A stretch of 64,000 nt of DNA from Bacillota bacterium (GCA_023443625.1 JAEZTQ010000064.1:1-64000); one strand, 5' to 3'. Counted from the first letter of the stretch, positions 46,375-56,053 are shown. The notes: generated from the sequence alone by a model not told the origin. Numbers and translations: made by a program.

Positions 46375-48348
46375 TTGAAAAATCATAGATTAATTGACTA
46401 TTATAATTATTTTTCAACCAAAGAATTTGTAGAGGCAAATTATTATGAGGATGATGATCTGGGTGCAGTCTGGACAAAAGAGGCAACGCATTTTCGCCTA
46501 TGGGCTCCTACAGCAGAACGGGTCGTATTGAAATTATATAGGTCAGGTCACGAAGAGGATATGCTCCAGGAGATATCCATGAATAAAGAGGTAAAGGGTA
46601 CTTGGAGTCTTCAGATGAAGGGTGATTTAAATGGTATCTATTATACCTATGCAGTCACTGTTGATGGCGTAACTAAAGAAGCAGTAGATCCCTATACCAA
46701 AGGGGCCGGCGTCAATGGTAACAGGGGTATGGTAATCGATTTATCCTCTACAAATCCACCGGGGTTTTTAGAAGAAGATCGATTAGTATTAGAGAATGCC
46801 ACAGATGCCATTATCTATGAGTTGCATATTCGAGATTTTTCCGCAGATCCTAGTTCAGGCATGCATTATAAAGGAAAATACTTAGCATTTACGGAAAGAG
46901 GAACTAAAAATAGTTACGGGGACAAAACCGGTATTGATTATTTAAAGGAATTAGGAATAACCCATGTTCACCTGCTGCCCACCTTTGACTATTCAACTGT
47001 GGATGAGTCAAAGCTTATAGAGCCTCAATATAACTGGGGGTATGATCCGAAGAATTTTAATGTTTTAGAGGGGTCTTATTCTACAGACCCATTTCATGGG
47101 GAAGTTAGAATTAAGGAATTTAAGCAGTTGGTTCAGGCACTCCACCAAGAGGGCATTGGGGTCATAATGGATATGGTATATAATCATACTGCAGAGAATG
47201 AAGAATCTAATTTTAATAAAATAGTTCCCGGTTATTATTATAGACTTACCCCAGAAGGCGAGTTTTCCAATGCTTCAGGCTGTGGCAGTGAGACTGCCTC
47301 AGAACGAGCCATGATGAGAAAGTTTATACTGGACTCTTTAGTATTCTGGGCAAAGGAATATCATATTGACGGTTTTCGTTTTGATTTGATGGGAATTCAT
47401 GATATTCATACAATGAATGAGATAAGACGAGTCTTAGCTGAGATTAATCCAAGTATTCTGGTATATGGAGAAGGCTGGACGGGTGGGTTATCTACCTTAC
47501 CCGATTGGGAAAGGGCTTTAAAAGTTAATATAAAGAATATGGATACCAATATTGGGGCATTTAATGATGATTTGCGTGACGCAATTAAGGGAAGCGTGTT
47601 TTTAGCTACTGAGCCTGGTTTTGTAGGCGGTAGAGAAGGTATGGAAGATACGATTAAATTTGGAGTGGCCGCAGCAACCTTGCACCAGGGAATAGAGTAT
47701 GGGAAAGTATTATATTCGAATTCTTCCTGGGCAGCAGAGCCTACCCAGTGTGTGAACTATAATTCCGCCCATGATAATTTTACTTTATGGGATAAGCTCA
47801 ACCTTTCAAGACCCTGGGAAAGCAAAGAAGACCTGATGAAAATGAATTTACTGGCTGTGGCAATTATTATGACCTGTCAGGGTATTCCCTTCTTTCAAGC
47901 AGGGGAGGAATTCCTTCGTAGCAAGCCCTTAAACAATGAGAAAACTATTTTTGAAGAGAACAGTTATAAATCTGGCGATGCAATAAATAGTTTAAAATGG
48001 GATGAGATTACAGCGAATAAAGAAGTGGTGGAATATTATAAGGGATTAATTGCCTTACGGAAAGATCATCCCGCATTCCGTATGACGAAGGCAGAAGATA
48101 TTCAAACTTATCTGAATTTCTATGAATGGTTGGAGCCCAATATTATAGTCTTTGAATTAAAGCATCCTGAGGACGATGAGATGTGCATCATCTACAATGC
48201 CAATAGAGAAGCCAAGAAGCTTCATATTCCTGAGGGGGAATGGAAGGTTTATGTGAAAGGTTCTCATGGGGGAAGGGAGTTGCTGGAGATTATTTTGGGT
48301 GGTGAAATAAACATTGAGCCACTTTCGGCAATGGTATTAGTGCGATAA
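46375..48348 (+). CDS. pulA: Type I pullulanase
   Basis: This 657-residue debranching enzyme hydrolyses alpha-1,6 bonds in pullulan, limit dextrins or glycogen. A CBM48-like domain (FRLWAPTAERVVLKLY) precedes the GH13 catalytic domain with YNWGYDP, the signature of type I pullulanases, then VYNHT, DGFRFDLMG (nucleophile Asp), YGEGWTGG (acid/base Glu) and NSAHDN. It has no signal peptide, so it is probably intracellular, recycling glycogen or imported maltodextrins. It starts with TTG 46375 behind AGGAGG. Confidence 0.95.
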   Translation: MKNHRLIDYYNYFSTKEFVEANYYEDDDLGAVWTKEATHFRLWAPTAERVVLKLYRSGHEEDMLQEISMNKEVKGTWSLQMKGDLNGIYYTYAVTVDGVTKEAVDPYTKGAGVNGNRGMVIDLSSTNPPGFLEEDRLVLENATDAIIYELHIRDFSADPSSGMHYKGKYLAFTERGTKNSYGDKTGIDYLKELGITHVHLLPTFDYSTVDESKLIEPQYNWGYDPKNFNVLEGSYSTDPFHGEVRIKEFKQLVQALHQEGIGVIMDMVYNHTAENEESNFNKIVPGYYYRLTPEGEFSNASGCGSETASERAMMRKFILDSLVFWAKEYHIDGFRFDLMGIHDIHTMNEIRRVLAEINPSILVYGEGWTGGLSTLPDWERALKVNIKNMDTNIGAFNDDLRDAIKGSVFLATEPGFVGGREGMEDTIKFGVAAATLHQGIEYGKVLYSNSSWAAEPTQCVNYNSAHDNFTLWDKLNLSRPWESKEDLMKMNLLAVAIIMTCQGIPFFQAGEEFLRSKPLNNEKTIFEENSYKSGDAINSLKWDEITANKEVVEYYKGLIALRKDHPAFRMTKAEDIQTYLNFYEWLEPNIIVFELKHPEDDEMCIIYNANREAKKLHIPEGEWKVYVKGSHGGRELLEIILGGEINIEPLSAMVLVR

Positions 48349-48354
48349 AGAAAA

Positions 48355-48410
48355 GGTTTCTCTTTGGTTTGGTTTTGTAACTTAATTCAACCAAAAGAGG
48401 AACTCTTTTT
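48355..48410 (+). terminator. Terminator after pullulanase
   Basis: GTTTCTCTTTGGTT pairs with AACCAAAAGAGGAAC (one bulge) and is followed by TCTTTTT. Confidence 0.78.
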
Positions 48411-48598
48411 CTATTGTTTTAGGTCACTTTCTAAGTAAAAATAAAAAAATAAAAATACATTAATTATGCGCTGCAAAGCAATCTTGGCTAAATTATGATG
48501 AATAATTCATGTTCAGTATAGTTTTATATAAAACTGCTAATATTATAGCATAAGAATTTATCATAGGTTCCGCAGGTTAGCTTAGGAGGTGTTTTTCA

Positions 48599-48814
48599 TT
48601 GGGAAAAATCGAAAATACCAAGGATAAAGCCGTTGGTAAGATGATAGAGACAGCCGGAAAGATAACCGATGATCAGGAGCTTCAGTTTACCGGGAAGTTT
48701 AAAACCTTAACATCTGAAGTAAAGGATAAGCTATATGATGTTAAGGAGGATGTATTTCAGGAAGCAAATAATCTGATTGATCGGGCACAGGAAAAAAGAA
48801 ACAACAAGAAATAA
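48599..48814 (+). CDS. CsbD-family stress protein
   Basis: The 71-residue hydrophilic protein has the CsbD-like pattern DKAVGKMIETAGKITDDQELQFTGK. It starts at TTG 48599 behind TAGGAGGTG. CsbD proteins are abundant general-stress proteins without a known activity. The next small membrane gene begins 20 bp later, so the two probably share a transcript. Confidence 0.85.
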   Translation: MGKIENTKDKAVGKMIETAGKITDDQELQFTGKFKTLTSEVKDKLYDVKEDVFQEANNLIDRAQEKRNNKK

Positions 48815-48834
48815 ATTTTAGAAGGAGGTTTGTT

Positions 48835-49101
48835 ATGCCTGAAATAAGTAACATTATTGTATGGCTAATATTAGGTGGGATATCTGGTTGGATAGCAAGT
48901 AAAATAACTGGTAAAGATGAAAGTATGGGTATTGGACTTAATCTTCTTGTCGGAATAGTGGGAGCTTTTATTGGAGGATGGCTGGCAGGTATCTTTGGTC
49001 TTGGTCCTGCAACAGGACTTAATCTTTGGAGCTTTATAATATCCATCGTGGGTGCTGTGATTTTATTGGGAATTGTAAGTCTTTTCAAGGGAAAATCTTA
49101 A
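48835..49101 (+). CDS. GlsB/YeaQ/YmgE-family membrane protein
   Basis: The 88-residue protein has three membrane helices. GGISGWIASKITG and LNLLVGIVGAFIGGWLAGIFG are hallmarks of the transglycosylase-associated family, linked to envelope stress. It pairs with the CsbD-like gene and has GAAGGAGG before the ATG. Confidence 0.9.
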   Translation: MPEISNIIVWLILGGISGWIASKITGKDESMGIGLNLLVGIVGAFIGGWLAGIFGLGPATGLNLWSFIISIVGAVILLGIVSLFKGKS

Positions 49102-49109
49102 GAGTAATG

Positions 49110-49190
49110 AAAAAACTGCTGTAAAGTAAATGACCAAGGTGTATCATAAATATTACAGGATGTCATTTTTACAGCAGTTTTGTCTTAATA
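49110..49190 (+). terminator. Terminator after the stress-protein pair
   Basis: AAAACTGCTGTAAA pairs with TTTACAGCAGTTTT, with ATGAC/GTCAT pairing inside and TTTTGTCTT behind. Confidence 0.82.
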
Positions 49191-49321
49191 GAATTCTTAT
49201 TATTTTAGCTGTTGCCTTGTAGATTTTTATAGTAAATTGAATTCTTTCTTTGATTAGTGCTATGAATGTGGTATGATTTTACAGTTGAAATATATTTTAT
49301 TATTTGAAGGAGAAGGTTTAT

Positions 49322-50215
49322 ATGGATACCTGTAATATGAATATAAATAATAAAGACTTTATATTGATAAAAGACTATAAGGATGTAGAAAAATACCGAA
49401 AGAGTCTGAACCAATTGGTGAAAAAGACCTTTGACTTCGACTTTGAGAACTGGTATCAGCAGGGATTTTGGAGTGACAAATATCGCCCCTATTCCCTTCT
49501 TTATAAAGATGCTATTGTTGCTAACATATCCGTTAATACCATTGATTTTATCATGGACGGTGAACTAAAACATGCCATACAAATAGGCACGGTGATGACC
49601 AAGGAGACTTTTAGACACCAGGGCTTAAGCAGAGCCTTAATGGAGATAGTGTTAGAGGAGTATGGGACTGAATCAGATTTTATATATCTCTATGCCAATG
49701 ATAGTGTTCTTGACTTCTATCCGAGATTTGGATTTGTGGAGGCAGAGGAGTACATATATAGAGGTTTATATAGCCCAGGAATGCATAAGCTTGATTTTAG
49801 GAAGTTGGATATAGAGATTGATGAGGATAAAGCTATATTAAGACGTTTGGTAACCAATACAATTCCCGTATCGAAGTATCAAATGATAAATAATCCAGAG
49901 TTGATCTTTTTTCATCTTACCACTTTTATGTCTGATCATATATACTATAATGAGATTTTGGACCTAGTGGCAGTTATAGAGGGAGATCATGAGGAGATTT
50001 TGGTCCTGGATGTATATAGTGAAAAGGAATTTGATCTGGAGGAGATACTCAGTTTTATAGTAAAGAAGAATGAAACAATGGTGAATTTGGGATTTACACC
50101 CATGCAACCCCAATTATTTCATTGCGAAAAGCTTAAAGAAGAAGGTACTACCTTCTTTGTGAGAGGAAGGTGTCCCCTAGAGAAGGGCAAATTTCCAGTA
50201 CTATCCCATGCATAG
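49322..50215 (+). CDS. GNAT acetyltransferase
   Basis: The 297-residue protein has an N-terminal GNAT fold with IQIGTVMTKETFRHQGLSRALMEIVLEEY as the acetyl-CoA binding motif and DFYPRFGF. A C-terminal domain of about 130 residues follows, as in two-domain GNATs. The start at 49322 follows AAGGAGAAGG. The substrate is unknown. Confidence 0.85.
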   Translation: MDTCNMNINNKDFILIKDYKDVEKYRKSLNQLVKKTFDFDFENWYQQGFWSDKYRPYSLLYKDAIVANISVNTIDFIMDGELKHAIQIGTVMTKETFRHQGLSRALMEIVLEEYGTESDFIYLYANDSVLDFYPRFGFVEAEEYIYRGLYSPGMHKLDFRKLDIEIDEDKAILRRLVTNTIPVSKYQMINNPELIFFHLTTFMSDHIYYNEILDLVAVIEGDHEEILVLDVYSEKEFDLEEILSFIVKKNETMVNLGFTPMQPQLFHCEKLKEEGTTFFVRGRCPLEKGKFPVLSHA

Positions 50216-50311
50216 CAATGGCTAATGAAGTTGTAGGAAGGCTATTAATATTCCTAAGACAGTTCTTTCCTATAGATTTATATACCGCTTAGGCAGCAGA
50301 CGGAGGTTAAG

Positions 50312-50653
50312 ATGAATATACAGATTTTTGGTCAGGCAAAATGCTTTGATACGAAGAAGGCAGAACGATATTTTAAGGAAAGAGGCATCAAGTTCCAAAG
50401 TATAGATGTGGGTAAGTTTGGCATGAGCAAGGGCGAGTTGAATAGTATTAAGCAGGCAGCGGGAGGGCTGGATATACTTATCAACCCTAATTCTAAGGAT
50501 AAGGAGTTGGTAGCCTTAATGAATTATTTATCTGCGGAGGATAAGGAAGAAAAACTTCTTGAAAACCCCAAACTGTTCAAAACCCCCATTGTAAGGAATG
50601 GAAAGAAAGCAACCATAGGATATATGCCAGAGATATGGATAACCTGGGAATAG
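50312..50653 (+). CDS. ArsC/Spx-family protein
   Basis: The 113-residue protein has the ArsC-like thioredoxin fold: a single N-terminal Cys (FGQAKCFDTKKAERYFKERGI) and LLENPKLFKTPIVRNGKKATIGY. It lacks the Spx CxxC and the HNP-type context, so it belongs to the uncharacterised arsenate-reductase-like group. Arsenate reduction is not established. GGAGG precedes the ATG. Confidence 0.85.
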   Translation: MNIQIFGQAKCFDTKKAERYFKERGIKFQSIDVGKFGMSKGELNSIKQAAGGLDILINPNSKDKELVALMNYLSAEDKEEKLLENPKLFKTPIVRNGKKATIGYMPEIWITWE

Positions 50654-50876
50654 AAGAAGATATTTATGCTTGTAAGCCATAGAAATAATATAATAGATTG
50701 TGTAGAAATAGTATAATAAATTGAAAATCGACAAAGAGGTGGAATAGTATAAATTAATTCTTAATTAAAGAGGAGTACCTTGCTTATCACCTATAAATGG
50801 GATATAATGTAAATACAGATATCGTGTGCTCATTGGAAAACCAAAAAGCCATCATATTAAGGGGGTAGTACTTTTT

Positions 50877-51518
50877 ATGGAAAGAAGAGCTACTAAGATT
50901 TATGCGCCGATGAACAAAAGAATTTCGCTAAAAGTAATTCCGGGACATTTTGCAACCAGTAACTCACACATTAATCTCTACATTGATTTAACAACGATGA
51001 AGACCAGGCAAAAAGAAGCAGCTGAGGCGGCCAGGATTATGGCAAAACAATACATTGTTAGTACCCTTGTAGATACTATCGTTTGTCTAGATGGTTGTGA
51101 GGTAATTGGGGCTTTTCTAGCTCAGGAACTATCCCTATCAGGTATTATGTCAATGAATGCCCACCAGACTATATATGTAACTTCTCCAGAATATAATACC
51201 AATGGACAAATGATTTTTAGAGAGAATCTTCAACCACTAATCTATGGCAAAAATATCATTCTACTGGCAGGCTCCACAACCACAGGAGATACCTTAAGAA
51301 AGAGCATAGCATGTATCAAATATTACGGTGGAATTATGCAGGGCATTAGCTCAATCTTTAGTGCAGTGGACAAAGTAGAGGATTTTATTGTACATTCTAT
51401 ATTTAAACCTAAGGATTTACCCGATTATGCCAGCTATGATGTTAACGAATGCCCCTTATGTGATGCAGAGCAAAGACTGGAAGCAATCGTAAATGGAAAT
51501 GGTTATATGAAGTTATAA
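50877..51518 (+). CDS. Phosphoribosyltransferase-like protein
   Basis: The 213-residue protein shows a type I PRTase-like fold: a PRPP-loop-like NIILLAGSTTTGDTLRKS near residues 138-155 and an N-terminal hood. The PRPP motif lacks the usual two acidic residues before the loop, so activity is uncertain; it resembles orotate-PRTase-like proteins of Lachnospiraceae. A GGGGG site lies before ATG 50877. A CPLC pair occurs near the C terminus. Confidence 0.7.
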   Translation: MERRATKIYAPMNKRISLKVIPGHFATSNSHINLYIDLTTMKTRQKEAAEAARIMAKQYIVSTLVDTIVCLDGCEVIGAFLAQELSLSGIMSMNAHQTIYVTSPEYNTNGQMIFRENLQPLIYGKNIILLAGSTTTGDTLRKSIACIKYYGGIMQGISSIFSAVDKVEDFIVHSIFKPKDLPDYASYDVNECPLCDAEQRLEAIVNGNGYMKL

Positions 51519-51525
51519 TACTGTA

Positions 51526-51562
51526 AAAACCTGCTAAAGTGTTGATTTTTAGCAGGTTTTAA
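51526..51562 (+). terminator. Terminator after the PRTase-like gene
   Basis: AAAACCTGCTAAA pairs with TTTAGCAGGTTTT around a nine-base loop. Confidence 0.85.
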
Positions 51563-51636
51563 TTAACTTTACTCTTTCTTACCAAAATAAAGTATATCAT
51601 TGCAATAGGAGACCTATCCTCTGTTTGCTAAATAAG

Positions 51637-52554
51637 TTAATATTCATCAAGAGCAGGTTCGATACTGCTATAGGCTGTCTCATCCCAACTGGGTGACAAA
51701 TTTGCTTCATATTTCTCAATTGCTTTTATCATTGAGAATTTTAGGATACTACCGATTTCGGCTTCTTCTGCCAGATACTCAAGGCTCTCCGATTCATGAT
51801 CTAAATCATTCTCAAGGTCATTATCCAAATTATTCTCAACATCATTCTTTAAATTATTCTCAAGGTCATAGTCTAAGTAGTATTCAGCATCCCTTGTCTC
51901 CATGTCAGGGTTTGGATTGTTCTTGGTGTCAGGAATTTTATTGATTTCCAAGTCAGAATTTACATTAACATCCATGTCGGGATCCAAGGTGTTTTCAGTT
52001 TCAGAATCATAATTAATAGTAAAATCAGAATTTGAATTACTTAAGGAATCATGATTTAGAGTATTAACAATATAATCATTTAAATTAATATTAGTATCAG
52101 AACTTAAATCATTTACTATGTCATAATCTAAATTGCCATGATTTGCAGCTGTTGCGGGTATATTGCTTTTTTGTATGACATTAACTGATGAAGCAGCTTC
52201 ATCACTGTTTATGAGGAGCGTTACATTCTTTGTATCAGAATTCAGCTTTAGAGGTATTTTGCCTACTAATACTTTGTTGTCTCCAATTCGTATTCGGTAT
52301 TCAAGCTCACTGTCTTCCAGCCGGGTGACTTCCTTCGTATTATTTTGAGTGCTTAATCTATTCTTGCGGCTTTTTTTACCATCCCTTTTTAATTCGCTGT
52401 AATAGCCTTGAAATAATTTTTCCCGAAGAAGGTAACCGCTATAAGACAAGCATTTAGACAGAAATAAATTGAACTCTATTTCTGTATCGTCATTATAGTC
52501 TGCTTTAACATTACTATTATTTTCATTAATCTTAATATCTATTTCAATTAGCAT
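51637..52554 (-). CDS. Asp/Asn-rich repeat protein of unknown function
   Basis: This 305-residue acidic protein has no signal peptide. The N-terminal third looks globular (FLSKCLSYSGYLLREKLFQGYYSELKRDGKK). Residues about 150-250 are very rich in Asp, Asn and Leu, with a near-tandem eight-residue repeat (DYDLENNL, KNDVENNL, DNDLENDL). The C terminus is again more ordered. The ribosome site (GGGTGAT) is modest. I cannot name it; the acidic repeat resembles calcium- or protein-binding linkers only in composition. Confidence 0.6.
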   Translation of the reverse strand: MLIEIDIKINENNSNVKADYNDDTEIEFNLFLSKCLSYSGYLLREKLFQGYYSELKRDGKKSRKNRLSTQNNTKEVTRLEDSELEYRIRIGDNKVLVGKIPLKLNSDTKNVTLLINSDEAASSVNVIQKSNIPATAANHGNLDYDIVNDLSSDTNINLNDYIVNTLNHDSLSNSNSDFTINYDSETENTLDPDMDVNVNSDLEINKIPDTKNNPNPDMETRDAEYYLDYDLENNLKNDVENNLDNDLENDLDHESESLEYLAEEAEIGSILKFSMIKAIEKYEANLSPSWDETAYSSIEPALDEY

Positions 52555-52917
52555 GTAATCACCCGATTCACCATATGTTATGATTTATATCGGATAAAAG
52601 GTGAAATATATGTACCCCCAGACCCTACAATTATTTTATTCTTATCTGTGTTAAAACAACCTATTATTTACATTATTCTCATGGAATAAAATTACTTGCT
52701 GTGGATAAAATTGGTAAACAATTATTGATTTGTTAGGAAATATATGTTATGTATTGAGAATAAAGAATCTTATAAAGTATCTCAATCTAATATATAAAGT
52801 CATCATTAGCTGGGCTACAGCAAGGGAACATATATAAACACATTCATTTTTAATTTGTCTACACTCTAGTAAGTGTATGAAAATTATGGGAATATTCTGT
52901 ATGAGGGAGAGTAAGGT
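52555..52917. other. Intergenic, AT-rich divergent promoter region
   Basis: This is the upstream region of both the Asp/Asn-rich gene (minus) and the large secreted protein (plus). I found no strong hairpin, ORF or operator. Confidence 0.4.
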
Positions 52918-55740
52918 ATGAGGAAATACGTTCTAAAGTACATATTATTATTGATCGTTACGATCCTATGTTGCATCAAATACTATCAGCTACAATTTAA
53001 TGTAGCATCCGCTAAAATCGAAACAATGCTTTTCGAGAAAGAAGAAAGTAAAAGTGCAGGTATAGTTAATCAGAACGGTAAGCTTACTCTGGATACAAAA
53101 TACAGGCAACCTAATAAATTTGATATTTATTACGGAGAATTACAATATAGTGGTATAACGGATTACTCAAATTATGATTTTCTTATTGTGAATGATAGAA
53201 ATAAAGAAAGTGTGAGAAAAGTCCGTTCACAGGGGTGTAAAATATTTCAGTATTTATATTTTGGTAGTAGATTTGAGGATACAGATGCTTTTATCAATAA
53301 CTTCAAAGATCAGGTATTGAAATTAAAAAATGATGGATTGGCAGATGGTGTTTTTCTAGATGAATGTGACCTGGAATATTGGGAATTAGGATATTCAAAT
53401 AATTCAGATAAATGCCAGATATTTTATAATAGACTAAAAGAAGTAACGGATTACTGTAAGAGTATAGGGGTTCAAACTGTAGTGAATGGAACCAGAGCTT
53501 TTTGTGATTTAGGGGATTATTACTTATGGGAAAGCTTTGGGGGATATTGGACTACGAATTCATTGAAATGGAGTAGTAATACAACTACTAAAAGGAATGT
53601 TTCCAGTTTGGGAGAGATTAACTACGGATTGTCCCTCACCAATTGGACTTTAAGTGGTAGTTGTTATTACGATGGACAGTCTATTCGAGGAGGGGCGGAT
53701 GGTTCTGCCCAAATCCTGATAGATATGGATAAGATTGTTGACAAGAAAGATAGAATGAATATTTATGACTGGGTATATTTTGAGTGGTTGGGTACCGGAG
53801 CTGATGATAACAGCTGCAAGATATGGGTTTGGACAGGAGATGAACTGCCCTTTAAGGAGAGTACCTGGGAGAGCACTTGGAAGATGCTACCTAAGCTTTG
53901 GAAGGGGGAGGCTAAGTCTTGGAATGGTATTGGTAAATCCTCAAGATATATTAAGATTAAAATGGAATTTAAGGGTGCAGATGATTTGCAAATAGATTCT
54001 ATCTTATTAACCTATGATTATAAGTATCCTTATTGGGATATGGCTGCTAGTAACGGACAAGCAGATACAAATGCTTACCTTTGGAATTATAATAATAGTC
54101 AGAGAGACTACTTATGGGAGAAAATTTGTGAGTCTGGAAACAAGATTAAAGTCTTAACACATAGTTACGGGAATCCTAATGATGAATATAGAAAAAGATA
54201 TACCTATCTTAGCTCTGCAATATGGGGCTTCTATTCCAGTGATTATGTACATCCTATGATGCAGAGTATCACTGAGAATAGCCTTAGCCGGGAACCAATA
54301 GGAATGTTTTTAAATAGATCAGATGATAATACAGCTATATTTACTGGTGCTACAGCATCGATTGATTTAAACAACCATACATACACACTCCAACGAGATG
54401 AGCCAGGTTATTGGTATGATAGAGCAGCTAAAATAGATGGAAACACCAAGGAATGGGCAGCTAGTGATATATTATATCAACATAGGGGAAAGTCATTTAA
54501 TGCGTATTCTCAAGGGTGGGGAGCAAGTTCATTAACTTTTAAGGAGGGCACTTTTCAGAATGTTACCATCAAGAAAAGGGATGGAAACAGTGTTTTAGAG
54601 TTGATTTCGGATGGAGCTGGCACATGGATTAGCCCTATTATTAAGGCTTACAAAGAGGATTCAAAGGGCTTAATGAGTTCAGTCAACTACAACTATAGTA
54701 ATGGTAGTGTAAAGTATCAATGTAGATATCAATTACCCAATGGAAGCTGGACGAAATGGATTACTATGACAAAGACAAAGAGTAGTCCTAATGTAGATTT
54801 TATAGCATTTCAGGTTAAGGCGAGATTAACTGGAAAAGCTTCTTATACTGAATACATAGACAGAAAAGATGAAAAGGGCCGTATAAAGAAAGTAAAAATA
54901 TTTCATCAGGGAGTAAGCTTTTGGGGTTCTTCACATACCTGGGACTTATATTTATCAAAGAATATAAATGTAAAAAAGCTTATGATGAAAGATGATAATG
55001 AATATATCTATATTTCCTATGAAGTTGAAGGGCAGATTGATTTTAGCCAGAATCCAAACCTTCCTTCAGATTTTAATTATAATATATATTTAAATACCAT
55101 GAAGGATAATAATAAAGGTTATGTGGGCGAATGGTGGAAAACTACTTTTGGTGCAAATTATAGGATAAGTAACAGCGGCATCTTTCAATGGGATGACAGT
55201 CTAACAGATAGAGGAGACTATAATGGATGGAAATGGATCGGTCCAGCTGGGATGACCTATAAGCTTAGTGATGATAAGAAAAGGATTGAATATTGCATAA
55301 ATAAGGAAAGCTTAGGAGGGTTAGAAGAAAAAGAGCTAAAAGTTTTTATGCAGGTTGATGAAAGTGCAAGTTCCATAGGTAATCTGGTTAATCCTTTAAA
55401 GGACGAAAAAGCATTTTATGAGGGATATTTTGTTTATACACAGAAATCATATAATTTAAAGACCCCCCATGGATGGTATTGCTCTGAGGAGCAGGGATTA
55501 AGTGTAAAAGATAATTATGTATACCTGACCTGGGATGAATACAAGCCAGAAGGAACAGATGTAAAAGCCTGGATTCGAACAAGAAAAGAGAGTGATAAGT
55601 GGAGTGATTGGCAGGAAGTAAGTAATGGAGTTCCCATATATGGAACCTTTGACAAAATTCAATATTGTTATGGATTATTTACAGAGAATGGTCATGTGAG
55701 CCCTACAGTAAGCGATATAGAATTAAGAGCTATAAATTAG
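52918..55740 (+). CDS. Secreted or membrane-anchored GH114-like glycosidase, 940 aa
   Basis: An N-terminal membrane/signal segment (residues about 8-25) precedes a TIM-barrel-like region of the GH114 type (endo-alpha-1,4-polygalactosaminidase-like): DIYYGELQYSGITDYSNYDFLIV, GCKIFQYLYFG, DGVFLDECD near 138-147 and VVNGTRAF. A beta-rich insert (about 225-350) separates it from a later part with YLWNYNNSQRDYLWEKI and SAIWGFYSSDYVHPMM. The last 400 residues hold beta-sandwich modules, one DOMON/CBM9-like (SSHTWDLYLSKN..YIYISYEVEG). It probably acts on cell-surface or extracellular polysaccharide. GGGAGAGTAAGG precedes the ATG. Confidence 0.65.
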   Translation: MRKYVLKYILLLIVTILCCIKYYQLQFNVASAKIETMLFEKEESKSAGIVNQNGKLTLDTKYRQPNKFDIYYGELQYSGITDYSNYDFLIVNDRNKESVRKVRSQGCKIFQYLYFGSRFEDTDAFINNFKDQVLKLKNDGLADGVFLDECDLEYWELGYSNNSDKCQIFYNRLKEVTDYCKSIGVQTVVNGTRAFCDLGDYYLWESFGGYWTTNSLKWSSNTTTKRNVSSLGEINYGLSLTNWTLSGSCYYDGQSIRGGADGSAQILIDMDKIVDKKDRMNIYDWVYFEWLGTGADDNSCKIWVWTGDELPFKESTWESTWKMLPKLWKGEAKSWNGIGKSSRYIKIKMEFKGADDLQIDSILLTYDYKYPYWDMAASNGQADTNAYLWNYNNSQRDYLWEKICESGNKIKVLTHSYGNPNDEYRKRYTYLSSAIWGFYSSDYVHPMMQSITENSLSREPIGMFLNRSDDNTAIFTGATASIDLNNHTYTLQRDEPGYWYDRAAKIDGNTKEWAASDILYQHRGKSFNAYSQGWGASSLTFKEGTFQNVTIKKRDGNSVLELISDGAGTWISPIIKAYKEDSKGLMSSVNYNYSNGSVKYQCRYQLPNGSWTKWITMTKTKSSPNVDFIAFQVKARLTGKASYTEYIDRKDEKGRIKKVKIFHQGVSFWGSSHTWDLYLSKNINVKKLMMKDDNEYIYISYEVEGQIDFSQNPNLPSDFNYNIYLNTMKDNNKGYVGEWWKTTFGANYRISNSGIFQWDDSLTDRGDYNGWKWIGPAGMTYKLSDDKKRIEYCINKESLGGLEEKELKVFMQVDESASSIGNLVNPLKDEKAFYEGYFVYTQKSYNLKTPHGWYCSEEQGLSVKDNYVYLTWDEYKPEGTDVKAWIRTRKESDKWSDWQEVSNGVPIYGTFDKIQYCYGLFTENGHVSPTVSDIELRAIN

Positions 55741-55769
55741 AAAAGGTAAGACAGACTGGGAACAGTAGC

Positions 55770-55919
55770 ACATTTTTTTCTTCAGAATTACTTATAATCA
55801 AAAAAGAATCAATAATATTAGCAGTTGCATGTTCATGCTTTATAGGAATTGTATCAAGTATATTCCCTGCACTATATGCTGCAAAAAAGAATCCAGTAGA
55901 TACTATAAGAATTGAATAG
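55770..55919 (+). pseudogene. C-terminal remnant of an FtsX/MacB-type ABC permease
   Basis: In the frame ending at 55919 the residues IILAVACSCFIGIVSSIFPALYAAKKNPVDTIRIE match the last helix and tail of FtsX-domain permeases (...GIYPAxKAxxxxPVEALRxE). Nothing upstream in any frame continues the protein; it abuts the 3' end of the glycosidase gene. This is a decayed fragment of about 45 codons. Confidence 0.7.
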
Positions 55920-56017
55920 TATGTAATGAATTACCAATATTCGAAAAGATGCATTTTTCTCAGTACTACTGCCGATTTCCTCTGCATACAATGTAACAAC
56001 AACGATAATAAGGGGGA

Positions 56018-56053
56018 ATGCGTTCCGGCCAGGCAGGAACGCAGACACTATGA
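56018..56053 (+). promoter_or_regulatory. Leader ORF/hairpin overlapping the spoIIID start
   Basis: An 11-codon frame from ATG 56018 (MRSGQAGTQTL) ends with TGA that overlaps the spoIIID ATG as ATGA. The same stretch forms an eight-base-pair perfect hairpin (TGCGTTCC 56019-56026 with GGAACGCA 56036-56043) covering the only ribosome-site-like bases near the spoIIID start. AGGGGG at 56011 is very close to the leader ATG. Confidence 0.45.

Noticed and set aside
50312..50653. Naming the ArsC-like protein an arsenate reductase
   Set aside because: It has one Cys and no ars operon nearby; the family is functionally mixed.
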